From Bradyrhizobium sp. CSA207 (GTDB taxonomy: Bacteria; Pseudomonadota; Alphaproteobacteria; Rhizobiales; Xanthobacteraceae): DNA of 64,000 nucleotides. Below are positions 32,693 through 41,608 of this stretch, piece by piece. The first letter of the stretch is position 1. Each line of letters starts with the position of its first letter. The stretch covers positions 1 through 64,000 of the forward strand of contig NZ_JAACFT010000025.1 in the NCBI RefSeq assembly GCF_029051685.1, written 5' to 3'. The position numbers were made by a program, and so were the translations under genes. The notes under the pieces are model-generated. The model saw only the letters and a list, made by a program, of their open reading frames with translations. It ran no database searches and was not told the origin of the DNA.

Positions 32693-34342
32693 TCAGGCCG
32701 AAATTGCCTTGGCCGAGCCCACCTCGTTGCGCAGCAGGAATTTCTGGATCTTGCCCGTGGACGTCTTCGGGATCGGACCGAACACGACCGCCTTCGGTGT
32801 CTTGAAGCCCGACATCTGGCTGCGGCAGAAGGCGATGATGTCGGCCTCCGTTGCGCTGGCGCCGTCCTTCAACTCGACGAAGGCGCAGGGCACCTCGCCC
32901 CATTTCGGATCGGGCTTTGCGACCACGGCGGCAAACAGCACGGCGGGGTGCTTGTAGAGGATGTCCTCCACCTCGACCGAAGAGATGTTCTCGCCGCCTG
33001 AAATGATGATGTCCTTGGAGCGGTCCTTGATGATGACATAGCCGTGCTCGTCGAGCACGCCGAGATCGCCGGTGTGAAACCAGCCGCCTTCGAAAGCTTC
33101 CTTGGTCGCCTTCTCGTTCTTCAGGTAACCCTTCATCACGATGTTGCCGCGGAACATGACTTCGCCAATGGTCTCACCGTCGCGCGGCACCTCCTGCATG
33201 GTCTGCGGATTGATGACGGTGACGGCTTCCTCGAGCGGGTAGGGCACGCCCTGCCGGCGCTTCATTCGCGCGCGCTCGGCGGCAGGGAGGTCGTCCCAGC
33301 CCGGCTGTTCGGCGCAGACGGAGGCGGGGCCGTAGACTTCGGTCAGCCCATATACATGCGTGAGCTTGATGCCGATGTTTTCCGCGCCTTCGAGCACGGC
33401 GACCGGCGGTGCAGCACCGGCGATCAGGCCGACGACGCGACGGGCCGAGCCGCCCTTCGGCGCGTCAGGCGCGTTGATCAGCGTGTTGTAGACGATCGGT
33501 GCCCCGCACATGTGGGTGACGCCGTGTGTCTTGATCAGCTCGAAGATCTTCGTGGGCTCGACCTTGCGCAGACACACATTGATGCCGGCGGCCGCTGCAA
33601 TGGTCCAGGGGAAGCACCAGCCGTTGCAGTGGAACATCGGCAGCGTCCAGAGATAGACCGGATGCTGTCCGAGTTGACCTGCGAGGATGTTGCTGACGGC
33701 GTTCAAATAGGCGCCGCGATGATGGGTGACGACACCCTTGGGATTTCCGGTTGTGCCCGAGGTGTAGCTCAGCGCGATCGCATCCCATTCGTCGTTCGGT
33801 GGGATCGCATTGAAGGCCGGATCGCCCTGCGCGACGGCCACCTCATATTCGATCTCACCGATGCGCCCGCCGCCCTTGAAAGCGGCGTCGTCGACGTCGA
33901 TCACGAACGGTTTTGGTCCGCTCATCTGCGACAGCGCATCGGTGATAACGCCGGAAAATTCGGGATCGACGAGGATGACCTTGGCGCCGCCGTGATCGAG
34001 CTGAAATGCGATCGAGGGCGCGTCGAGACGGATGTTGAGCGCGTTGAGTACGGCGCCGGTCATCGGCACCGCGAAATGGGCTTCGTTCATCGCCGGGATG
34101 TTCGGCAGCATCGCCGCGACGGTGTCGCCGACGCCGATGCCCTTGCCGGCGAGATAAGACGCAAAGCGCCGGCAGCGCGCGTAGGTCTGCGCCCAGGCGA
34201 AGCTGCGGCCCTCATAGACGGTGCTGACGTGATCGGGATAGACGGCGGCGCTGCGCGCAAGGAAGCTCAGCGGGCTCAGCGGGACGTAGTTGGCGGGCGT
34301 CTTGTCCAGGCCGACATTGTACTGGTTCTTCCGCTTACTCAT
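32693..34342 (-). CDS. acyl-CoA synthetase (AMP-forming)
   Basis: Enzyme of 549 residues of the fatty-acid/aryl CoA ligase family. The AMP-binding P-loop motif is LSYTSGTTGNPKGVV. Then follow HVYGLTEVYGPA, the adenine-contact region GGWFHTGDLGVLDEHGYV, and the hinge with DRSKDIIISGGENISSVEVE. The catalytic lysine lies in PKTSTGKIQKFLLR. It activates a carboxylic acid to its CoA thioester through an acyl-AMP. ATG 34342 has AGGAGGG eight bases upstream. It begins 21 bases after the fused TRAP permease on the same strand, so it likely activates the acid that transporter brings in. Confidence 0.93.
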   Translation of the reverse strand: MSKRKNQYNVGLDKTPANYVPLSPLSFLARSAAVYPDHVSTVYEGRSFAWAQTYARCRRFASYLAGKGIGVGDTVAAMLPNIPAMNEAHFAVPMTGAVLNALNIRLDAPSIAFQLDHGGAKVILVDPEFSGVITDALSQMSGPKPFVIDVDDAAFKGGGRIGEIEYEVAVAQGDPAFNAIPPNDEWDAIALSYTSGTTGNPKGVVTHHRGAYLNAVSNILAGQLGQHPVYLWTLPMFHCNGWCFPWTIAAAAGINVCLRKVEPTKIFELIKTHGVTHMCGAPIVYNTLINAPDAPKGGSARRVVGLIAGAAPPVAVLEGAENIGIKLTHVYGLTEVYGPASVCAEQPGWDDLPAAERARMKRRQGVPYPLEEAVTVINPQTMQEVPRDGETIGEVMFRGNIVMKGYLKNEKATKEAFEGGWFHTGDLGVLDEHGYVIIKDRSKDIIISGGENISSVEVEDILYKHPAVLFAAVVAKPDPKWGEVPCAFVELKDGASATEADIIAFCRSQMSGFKTPKAVVFGPIPKTSTGKIQKFLLRNEVGSAKAISA

Positions 34343-34363
34343 TGACACCCTCCTTCACGCCGG

Positions 34364-36253
34364 TCAAAGGAATCCGATCGAGATCCAGGGGAAGATCGCG
34401 ACGATGATCAATCCCACCAGCAGCGCCAGCAGATAGCCCCAGATCGGCCTGATGCCCTCGGCCGGATCGACGCGTCCGATGGCGCAGGCGGCATAATAGC
34501 CGACGCCGAAGGGCGGGGCGAATAGCCCGATACCCATCGCCAGAATGATCACCATGGCGTAGTGCACCTCATGCACGCCGACGGCGCGCGCGATCGGAAA
34601 CAACAGCGGCCCGAACAGCACGATTGCCGGGATGCCCTCCAGCACGCTGCCGAGGATGGTGAAGGCCAGGATCGAGACGGCGATGAAGGTCGCCGATCCG
34701 CCCGGCAACCCGGTCATGGCCGCGGCCAGCGAGCGCGAGAAGCCGGATTGGGTCAGGCCCCAGGCCATGCCGGTCGCCGTGCCGATGATCAGGAGGATGG
34801 CGCCGGACAGCGCTGCGGTCTCGACCAGCATCGGAAACAGCCGCTGCCAGTCGAAGCGGCGGTAGACCAGGAGGCCGACGAGGGTGCCGTAGACGATGCC
34901 GATGGTGGAAACTTCGGTCGCCGTCGCAATGCCCTCGACCACGGCGTAGCGGATCACGAAGGGCAGCGCGAGTGCGGGCAGGGCGATGACGAAGGTTTTG
35001 CCGATCTCGGAGGCCCTGGCGCGGCGGACGTGGCTCATGTCCTCGTGGCGGTAGCGCCACCGGACCAGCATGCAGAGCGTGACCGCGAGCACCACGCCGG
35101 GCAACAGGCCGCCGGTGAACAGCGCGGCGATCGAGACGCCCGTCACCGAGCCGATGGTGATCAGGACGAGGCTCGGCGGAATTGTCTCGGTCTGGGCGCC
35201 CGTCGCGGCGAGAAGTGCGACGAGATCGCCGGGGCGGGCGCCGCGCTGCTTCATTTCGGGGAACAGCACCGGGGCGACCGCCGCCATGTCGGCAGCCTTG
35301 GCGCCGGAGATGCCGGAGACCAGGTACATCGCCCCGACCAGGACATAATGCAGGCCGCCACGGACATGGCCGAGCAAGCTGGCCAAAAACGCCACCATGG
35401 CGCGGGCCATGCCAGTCATCTCGATCAGCAGGCCCAAAAACACGAACAGCGGCACCGAGAGCAGGATGAGGTGGCTCATGCCCTCGTCCATCCGCCCCAC
35501 CAGCACCATGACCGGCGTCCGCGTGGTCAGCGCCAGATAGCCGAAGATGGCCAGGCCAAAGCCGAACGCAATGGGAACGCCGGCAAAGACGCAGAATCCG
35601 GCGACGCCGACGAAAAAGATGACGAGGTTGAGATTGCCAAGCGGCCGCAACAACGGCTCAGCCAGCCAGAACAGGCCGATCACGACAGCAACCGACACCA
35701 CGGCGGCCGCAACCGTCCTGTAGTCGGCCGCGCGCACCAGCCGCAGCAGCGCAAACGCCGCCATCAGGCAGATGCCGGCGGGCAGCGCGGCGGCGCGCCA
35801 CATATTCGAGATCTGGAGCGCCGGCGTGGTGATGTAGCTTTCTTCGTAGGCGTAATCCCAGGACGGCCAGACGACCAGCGCCAGGAAGGCCAGCGCAGCG
35901 CAGGTCGCGACCAGATCGAGCCAGGCCCGCATCGCCGGCCTTGCACTGGCGACGATCGCGGTCATGCGCATGTGCTCGGAGCGGCGGAACGCCACGGCCG
36001 CGCCCAGCATGGCCAGCCACAGGAACAGGATCGAGGCGAGCTCGTCGGACCAGATCAGCGGCCGGTGCAGGCCGTAGCGCGCCACCACGCCGGCAAACAG
36101 GATCACGATCTCGGCGACCACCAAAATCGCCGCCGGGATTTCGACGATGAGGCCGAGCGCGCGTTCCAGCGAAGCCAGCAGCGAAGGTCGGCGAGGGGAC
36201 TGAACAGCCGCCTCGCCCGCCACTGCGGTCACCTCAACCTCGATATGAGCCAT
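34364..36253 (-). CDS. fused TRAP transporter permease (DctQ-DctM)
   Basis: Protein of 629 residues. The first about 190 residues form a DctQ-like part with four helices (LIWSDELASILFLWLAMLGA). The rest is a complete DctM (SGISGAKAADMAAVAPVLFP, then LEGIPAIVLFGPLLFPIA and GLFAPPFGVGYYAAC). Fusion of Q and M is known in TRAP families but contrasts with the separate genes of the TRAP system just next door. ATG 36253 is used because earlier in-frame codons overlap the upstream gene. It lies in one operon with the binding protein and the CoA ligase. Confidence 0.94.
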   Translation of the reverse strand: MAHIEVEVTAVAGEAAVQSPRRPSLLASLERALGLIVEIPAAILVVAEIVILFAGVVARYGLHRPLIWSDELASILFLWLAMLGAAVAFRRSEHMRMTAIVASARPAMRAWLDLVATCAALAFLALVVWPSWDYAYEESYITTPALQISNMWRAAALPAGICLMAAFALLRLVRAADYRTVAAAVVSVAVVIGLFWLAEPLLRPLGNLNLVIFFVGVAGFCVFAGVPIAFGFGLAIFGYLALTTRTPVMVLVGRMDEGMSHLILLSVPLFVFLGLLIEMTGMARAMVAFLASLLGHVRGGLHYVLVGAMYLVSGISGAKAADMAAVAPVLFPEMKQRGARPGDLVALLAATGAQTETIPPSLVLITIGSVTGVSIAALFTGGLLPGVVLAVTLCMLVRWRYRHEDMSHVRRARASEIGKTFVIALPALALPFVIRYAVVEGIATATEVSTIGIVYGTLVGLLVYRRFDWQRLFPMLVETAALSGAILLIIGTATGMAWGLTQSGFSRSLAAAMTGLPGGSATFIAVSILAFTILGSVLEGIPAIVLFGPLLFPIARAVGVHEVHYAMVIILAMGIGLFAPPFGVGYYAACAIGRVDPAEGIRPIWGYLLALLVGLIIVAIFPWISIGFL

Positions 36254-36269
36254 GGACGGCCCCGACGCG

Positions 36270-37289
36270 TTACGACAGCTTGCCGACGGCCTTCTCCAGA
36301 AGGTCCCAGGCCTGCTCGCCATATTTGCCTTTCCACTCGGCATAGAAGCCGGCCGTGCGCAGCTTGTCGCGGAACGGCGCCACCATGGGCTGGTTGAAGA
36401 TCAGGCCCTTAGCCGCGAGTTCCTGCTGCAGATTGGCGTTCAGCTTGGCGGTATCAGCGCGCTCGTTGATGGCCGCGGCATTGATATTCTTGGCGACGAC
36501 CTTGCGGATATCCTCCGGCAGCTTTTCCCAGGCGCGGCGGTTGGCCAGGAACCAGAAGCCGTCCCACATGTGGTTGGTCAGCGAGCAGTATTTCTGCACC
36601 TCGTAGAGTTTTGCGGTCGAGATGATCGCCAGCGGGTTCTCTTGGCCCTCGACGATTTTGGTCTGGAGCGCGGAATAAACCTCGCTGAAATTGATCGAGG
36701 CGGGCGCAGCATCGAACGCCTTGAACATCGAGGTCCACAGCGGCGACACCGGCACGCGGATCTTGAAGCCCTTGAGGTCGTCCGGACCGGTGATCGGCTT
36801 GCTCGACGACGTGGTCTGGCGGAAGCCGTTGTCCCAGATCTTATCCATGACCTCAAGGCCGGCCTTCTTGATCTCGCCGCGGACGTAAGCGCCGAGGTCG
36901 CCGTCCATGGCCTTCCAGACCGTGTCGTAGTCCGGGAATGCGAAGCCGATGCCGTTGATCGAGGCTGCCGGCACCAGGGTCGCCAGGATCAGTCCGGACA
37001 ACGTGAAGAATTCGACCCCGCCGGAGCGGATCTGGCTCAGCATGTCGGTGTCCGAGCCGAGCTGGTTGTTCGGGAAGATCTGGAGGTCGAACTTGCCGCC
37101 TGTCTCGCTCTTGATCGCCGCCGCCATCTCCTTGGCGCGCACGTTCAAAGGATGGGTGTCCGGCAGGTTGTTGGCATATTTGTAGGTGAACTCGGCGCTT
37201 TGGGCGCGCGCGACATGGGGCGCACTGAGGCCGCCCAGGACCGCGGTCGCGGCGGAGGCCTTGAGAAGCGTGCGTCGGGAAAAGCTCAT
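36270..37289 (-). CDS. TRAP transporter substrate-binding protein, Tat-exported
   Basis: DctP-family protein of 339 residues. The N-terminus MSFSRRTLLKASAATAVLGG carries a twin-arginine signal, with cleavage near ARAQS. Family segments: YANNLPDTHPLNVRAKEMA, GFKIRVPVSPLWTSMFKAF and SEVYSALQTKIVEGQENPL. First gene of the TRAP/CoA-ligase operon. Use of Tat rather than Sec separates it from the other DctP in this window. Substrate unknown; the ligase downstream suggests an aromatic or short fatty acid. Confidence 0.94.
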   Translation of the reverse strand: MSFSRRTLLKASAATAVLGGLSAPHVARAQSAEFTYKYANNLPDTHPLNVRAKEMAAAIKSETGGKFDLQIFPNNQLGSDTDMLSQIRSGGVEFFTLSGLILATLVPAASINGIGFAFPDYDTVWKAMDGDLGAYVRGEIKKAGLEVMDKIWDNGFRQTTSSSKPITGPDDLKGFKIRVPVSPLWTSMFKAFDAAPASINFSEVYSALQTKIVEGQENPLAIISTAKLYEVQKYCSLTNHMWDGFWFLANRRAWEKLPEDIRKVVAKNINAAAINERADTAKLNANLQQELAAKGLIFNQPMVAPFRDKLRTAGFYAEWKGKYGEQAWDLLEKAVGKLS

Positions 37290-37713
37290 GGGTCTGCTTC
37301 CTCGGAAGGTTTGTTTTTGTTGTGAGACGCAAACCTATACGGACGGGCGGCCTGAAGGTCATCTGCGATCTCGCGAGGCTTCGCTTATTGCAGCCGGACA
37401 ACGTCACGGCAATATCGGCTTTCGGAGCGACCGGGCTCGCTCCCAAAAGTGCGAAAACAACCCCATGCACAGTAGCCGTCAAGGGCAGAGAGCGAAGCCG
37501 GACCGAATGCGCGGTGGAAGGAATTCAGCCTAAATAACTGATCCAATTATATATAAAAATATTCCATAATATACCTTATGCGAATCTAGGATGCGCAGAC
37601 TAGGTCCAAGTGCCAGGTGGACGCGAGTTTGCGCCCGCCCCCGCAAAACGCTCCCCTCGTGCCTTCAGGCACCGGCTGACTTGAACAGCAAAATGGCGTG
37701 CGGGAGTAGCAGC
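37290..37713. promoter_or_regulatory. upstream region of TRAP/CoA-ligase operon with AT-rich island
   Basis: No gene is seen. The segment 37528-37583 is almost pure A/T (for example ATTATATATAAAAATATTCC) in a strongly GC-rich window. It lies about 240 bases upstream of the binding-protein start and just after the end of opgH. It may be a promoter/UP element, a binding site for a nucleoid protein, or foreign DNA. Confidence 0.4.
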
Positions 37714-39834
37714 TCACTGCAGTTTCACGACCTGCTCAAGGGCGACCCGGTGCTTCAGCACGGCAAATGTCTCGCGTGCGCTGAGGCTGGCCACGACCTC
37801 CTGGAAACTGTCGCTCTGCTCAATCTTCGCACGGGCAATCGCGAGGTCCACGTCGATCCATCGCGATTTGCGCGGCGGCGGCTCCAGTGACTCCATGTGC
37901 GCTCTCAGCAGCCCGGGGGTTTGCCAGAGCGCCAACAGAGCTCCGGGAACCTCGATCCGGGACAAGCAGGCAAGCTCTCTCGCCCGTTTCAACACTGCCG
38001 GCGAGAGATTATCCTCCGGGGTCGCAAACAGGCGCGCCATTCTCGTTGGCGCCGACGTGACGAGGCCGATCGGAATGGCAAGAGCGAGACCAATGATCAC
38101 CGGCGACATCCAGAGCAGCAGCGGCAGCGAAACGGCGTAGGCACTTGCCGCCATCGCCATCCCGCACAAACTCGGGACGGCGAATTTGCGATAGACCTCC
38201 TCGCGTCTGATCCCGCCGTCGCTTCGCCGTTGGACCTGCCAGCCGGCATCACGCCCAAGCAGGATTTCCGCCACCGCGGTCGATTGAAAAATCATCATGG
38301 ACGGAGCAATCAGCGCTGCAAGCAGGCTCTCGGCGATGACCGCCGCCAGGACGCGAAATCCGCCACCAAAGGCCTGCCGTTCCGCACGCTTCGTGAGCAG
38401 AACAAGATATGCCAATAGCTTCGGCAGAATGAGGAGCCCCATGGTCGCGGCAAAGACCCAGGCGGCAAGCACGGGATCCTGTGCGGGCCACGTCGGAAAC
38501 AATGCAAAACCTTTGGGAAAGTATTCTGGCTTGACGAAATAGGCCTGCAGAGAGATGAGAATTCCGAGCAATAGAAACAGCAGCCACAGCGGGGCGGTCA
38601 AGTAAGACCCGATCCCGGTCAACAGGTGAAGCCTGGATACCCAGTGCAAACCACGGGCCGGCAGAACGGCGAGATGTTGGAGATTGCCCTGACACCAGCG
38701 ACGGTCTCTCGCGGCAAAATCCAGCAATGACGGCGGCACCTCCTCGAAGCTGCCGCCCAGAGCGGGGGCCATGAAGATCCCCCACCCGGCCCGTCGCATC
38801 AGTGCCGCTTCGACAAAATCGTGACTGAGGATGTGCCCACCGAACGGCTTCCTCCCGCGCAGTTCGGGTAAGCCCGCCTCCTGCGCGAAAGCCTTCATCC
38901 GGATGATGGCATTGTGTCCCCAATAGTTGCCCTCGGAGACGTGCCACCAGGCGTTCCCAGCAGCGATCAACGGGCCGTACAGACGACTAGAGAACTGCTG
39001 AAGCCGGCTAAACAGGGTGCGCGCATTAACGACGATGGGAAGCGTCTGAATCAGCGCGGCTTGCGGGTTTGCCTCCATCGTGTGCACCAGCCGAACGAGG
39101 GTATCTCCGCTCATCAGACTGTCCGCGTCGAGAATGATCATGCAGTCGTAAGCGCCGCCGAAGCGCCTCACCCATTCGGCGATGTTGCCGGACTTCCGAG
39201 CGGTGTTGTCGGATCGGTGCCGATAGTAGAGACGGCCGGAACCACAGTTCCGCTGCAATTCCAGGAATGCAAGCTCCTCACTGATCCAGATGTTCGGGTC
39301 CGTCGTGTCACTGAGAAGAAACCAATCGAACAACGCGGCATGTCCGGTCTCGCCGATCGACTCGTGCATGGCGCGGAGCCGGGCCGTGAGATGATGGGGA
39401 TCCTCGTTATAGGTCGGCAACAGCATGGCCGTTCGGCCGGTGATCGCTGGCAGCGGACCGTGGCTGTCGATTGGCAGCACATCCTGTCGGCGTCGCAGCA
39501 GCACAAAGAAGCCGGCCAGTGAAGACATGAATGAAAACGCGATCCAGGCGAGCAGCACGAGGAATAGCGCAAGCACAATCCCTTCGAGCACCGTGACGCC
39601 GCCAACTTTGAGAACATCGTACATCTCAAAGGCGCCCCCAGCGGTAATCGCGACCGTTCCGCCAAAAATGAACAGGCGCCGCCCCGCAACCGCTCCGCTG
39701 GCCCGCTGTCGCGCCGGCCTTGCATCGGTGCTCCTGTCCAATCGACATGGCGGCATCGGGAGAGGCGTTTCATCCGGGAGATACCGAACGCTATGGTCAG
39801 ACCCGAGCGCAGGCGAAGTCGTCAGGTCGCCCAT
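37714..39834 (-). CDS. opgH: glucan biosynthesis glucosyltransferase H
   Basis: Inner-membrane family 2 glycosyltransferase of 706 residues that polymerises glucose from UDP-glucose into the backbone of osmoregulated periplasmic glucans. Key sites: MLLPTYNEDP at the start of the catalytic domain, the DxD-type IILDADSLMSG, and RRWCQGNLQHL (QxxRW-like motif). Several helices flank the domain. ATG 39834 overlaps the opgG stop by 13 bases, so the two are translationally coupled. Confidence 0.93.
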   Translation of the reverse strand: MGDLTTSPALGSDHSVRYLPDETPLPMPPCRLDRSTDARPARQRASGAVAGRRLFIFGGTVAITAGGAFEMYDVLKVGGVTVLEGIVLALFLVLLAWIAFSFMSSLAGFFVLLRRRQDVLPIDSHGPLPAITGRTAMLLPTYNEDPHHLTARLRAMHESIGETGHAALFDWFLLSDTTDPNIWISEELAFLELQRNCGSGRLYYRHRSDNTARKSGNIAEWVRRFGGAYDCMIILDADSLMSGDTLVRLVHTMEANPQAALIQTLPIVVNARTLFSRLQQFSSRLYGPLIAAGNAWWHVSEGNYWGHNAIIRMKAFAQEAGLPELRGRKPFGGHILSHDFVEAALMRRAGWGIFMAPALGGSFEEVPPSLLDFAARDRRWCQGNLQHLAVLPARGLHWVSRLHLLTGIGSYLTAPLWLLFLLLGILISLQAYFVKPEYFPKGFALFPTWPAQDPVLAAWVFAATMGLLILPKLLAYLVLLTKRAERQAFGGGFRVLAAVIAESLLAALIAPSMMIFQSTAVAEILLGRDAGWQVQRRSDGGIRREEVYRKFAVPSLCGMAMAASAYAVSLPLLLWMSPVIIGLALAIPIGLVTSAPTRMARLFATPEDNLSPAVLKRARELACLSRIEVPGALLALWQTPGLLRAHMESLEPPPRKSRWIDVDLAIARAKIEQSDSFQEVVASLSARETFAVLKHRVALEQVVKLQ

Positions 39835-41330
39835 CGGTAAACCCAAACTTCGGATAGGGGTTGATCGCCCTGCATCAAGACCGCCCTCAACTCGATCGGT
39901 GCATCCTTGACTGCGCATTGAAAGCTCAGGCGCCAGCCGCCGGTTTCGGGATTTGGCTGTGTGACCACATTGCTGATCTCGGATTTGCCCGCGCTGACGG
40001 CGCCCTTCACCTTGTCAGGATCGAGCTCCTTCAGCCTGTCGCCGGCAAGTTCGAGCACGAACAGCTTGCTGTCATCGCCTCGCGTGCCGACGCCTGTGCG
40101 GGTGAACCGGGCCAGCGAATTGGGTTTCGGCACATCGGGACCCCAGTGTAGTCGATAGGTGTAATTGTTCTCGCTTCTGGCCGGAATGGCCGCTTTCGGA
40201 CGCCAGAATGCCGCGATGTTGTCGTGAATTTCCTCCTTAGTCGGGATCTCGAAAAGGACCATGCTGCCCTCGCCCCAATCTCCTATCGGTTCGACCCAGA
40301 GGCTTGGCCGACGCTCAAAGCGCGATTCGATGTCCTCGTAGGCAAAGAAGTTCTTCTCCCGCTGCATAAGGCCGAAGCCCCGAGGGTTGAGATCATTGAA
40401 CGTGCTGGCCTGCAGGTCGCGTGGATTGTTGACTGGACGCCAGAGCTGCTCGCCCTTGCCGTTGAAAATCGCAAGGCCATCGGAGTCGTGCACCGCGGGG
40501 CGGAAGTCGTCGACATTCTGCCGATCGTTCGGACCGAAAAAGAACATGCTCGTCATCGGCGCAAGTCCGGCATGTTGCAGGTCGACCCGCGGATAGAGCG
40601 CCATCTCGACGTCGAAGACCGTGGTTGCGCCAGGCCTGATCGTGAATCGGTAGCTTGCCGTTGCGCTCTTGCTATCGAGCAGCGCGTGAACCACGATGGA
40701 TGTGGCACCGGATGCTGGCTTCTCCAGCCAGAAGGCCTTGAAGAAGGGAAACTCCTCTCCCTTGGCCTCGCCGGTGTCGATCGCAAGACCGCGCGCGGAC
40801 AGCCCATAGGTCTCGCCTTTAGCAACGGCGCGGAAGTAGCTGGCGCCGAGAAAAACGCAAACCTCATCATAGTAGTCGGCCCGGTTCATCGGGGCGTGAA
40901 TGCGAAAGCCGGCAAATCCAAGATCGACATCCGGCACCGGGCCGATCTTGTCGCCGAACGCAAAATCGTCTCGCCGGTACCGGATCGGCGCAGCTCGTCC
41001 ACCCGAGACCTCGTAAAAGTCGACCCTGTTCTTGTAGAAAAAGCCGCGGTGGAAAAACTGGACCTCGAAAGGCAGTTTCTCGCTGCGCCAAAGCGCCCGC
41101 TCCGGCAGGAAGCGAATTGACCGATACTGATCGTAGTTGAGATCCTCGATCGCGTCCGGGAGCTTTTCCTCCGGTGCCTCAAACGGCTTACTCGCCATAT
41201 TGCGGGCTAGCTCGCGCACATAGGAGGCCCCGAACGGGACCTCCACCGCCCATGCCGCAGAGAATGCACCAGGTAGAGATGTCGCCAATGGCATCAATGC
41301 CGAGGCTTCCAAGAAATGGCGGCGGTTCAA
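39822..41330 (-). CDS. opgG: glucan biosynthesis protein G/D (periplasmic)
   Basis: Protein of 502 residues in the MdoG/OpgG family, which shapes or branches the glucan in the periplasm. Family segments: EDLNYDQYRSIRF, FHRGFFYKNRVDFYEV, MTSMFFFGPNDRQNVDDFRP and HDSDGLAIFNGKGEQLWRPL-like sequence. A twin-arginine signal (NRRHFLEASALMPLATS) makes it resemble the Tat-exported paralogue OpgD. I prefer TTG 41330, which puts NRRHF at the N-terminus and follows GGGAAG; GTG 41378 is the longer alternative. It is first in an opgG-opgH operon. Confidence 0.9.
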   Translation of the reverse strand: MNRRHFLEASALMPLATSLPGAFSAAWAVEVPFGASYVRELARNMASKPFEAPEEKLPDAIEDLNYDQYRSIRFLPERALWRSEKLPFEVQFFHRGFFYKNRVDFYEVSGGRAAPIRYRRDDFAFGDKIGPVPDVDLGFAGFRIHAPMNRADYYDEVCVFLGASYFRAVAKGETYGLSARGLAIDTGEAKGEEFPFFKAFWLEKPASGATSIVVHALLDSKSATASYRFTIRPGATTVFDVEMALYPRVDLQHAGLAPMTSMFFFGPNDRQNVDDFRPAVHDSDGLAIFNGKGEQLWRPVNNPRDLQASTFNDLNPRGFGLMQREKNFFAYEDIESRFERRPSLWVEPIGDWGEGSMVLFEIPTKEEIHDNIAAFWRPKAAIPARSENNYTYRLHWGPDVPKPNSLARFTRTGVGTRGDDSKLFVLELAGDRLKELDPDKVKGAVSAGKSEISNVVTQPNPETGGWRLSFQCAVKDAPIELRAVLMQGDQPLSEVWVYRWAT

Positions 41331-41608
41331 TTGTTCTTCCCGTTCAGTTTCGGACCGGCAAGGCAACTGTCTCGACACGTCCGAGTTCCATCGACGCCGT
41401 CGAATCGGCGCGCGCGGCGGCGATCACGATCAAATCAAGATCAAAAATCGTGTGGGTGCACGTTCACCGGCCAAGGCCGGAATGCGTTGGGATATCGCCA
41501 GGCCGGCTGAATTCACGATGCCCAAACCCTTGCCGTCGACCTACAATCAGCGTCTCACAGGAAAACAGGCCGTTCAAACCGGCCGCCATCGAGAAACGGA
41601 GGTACGTC

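Noticed and set aside
34562..36397. Plus-strand open frame of about 600 codons opposite the fused TRAP permease
   Set aside because: Asp/Glu/Arg/His-rich shadow of membrane-protein codons; no ribosome site or family match.
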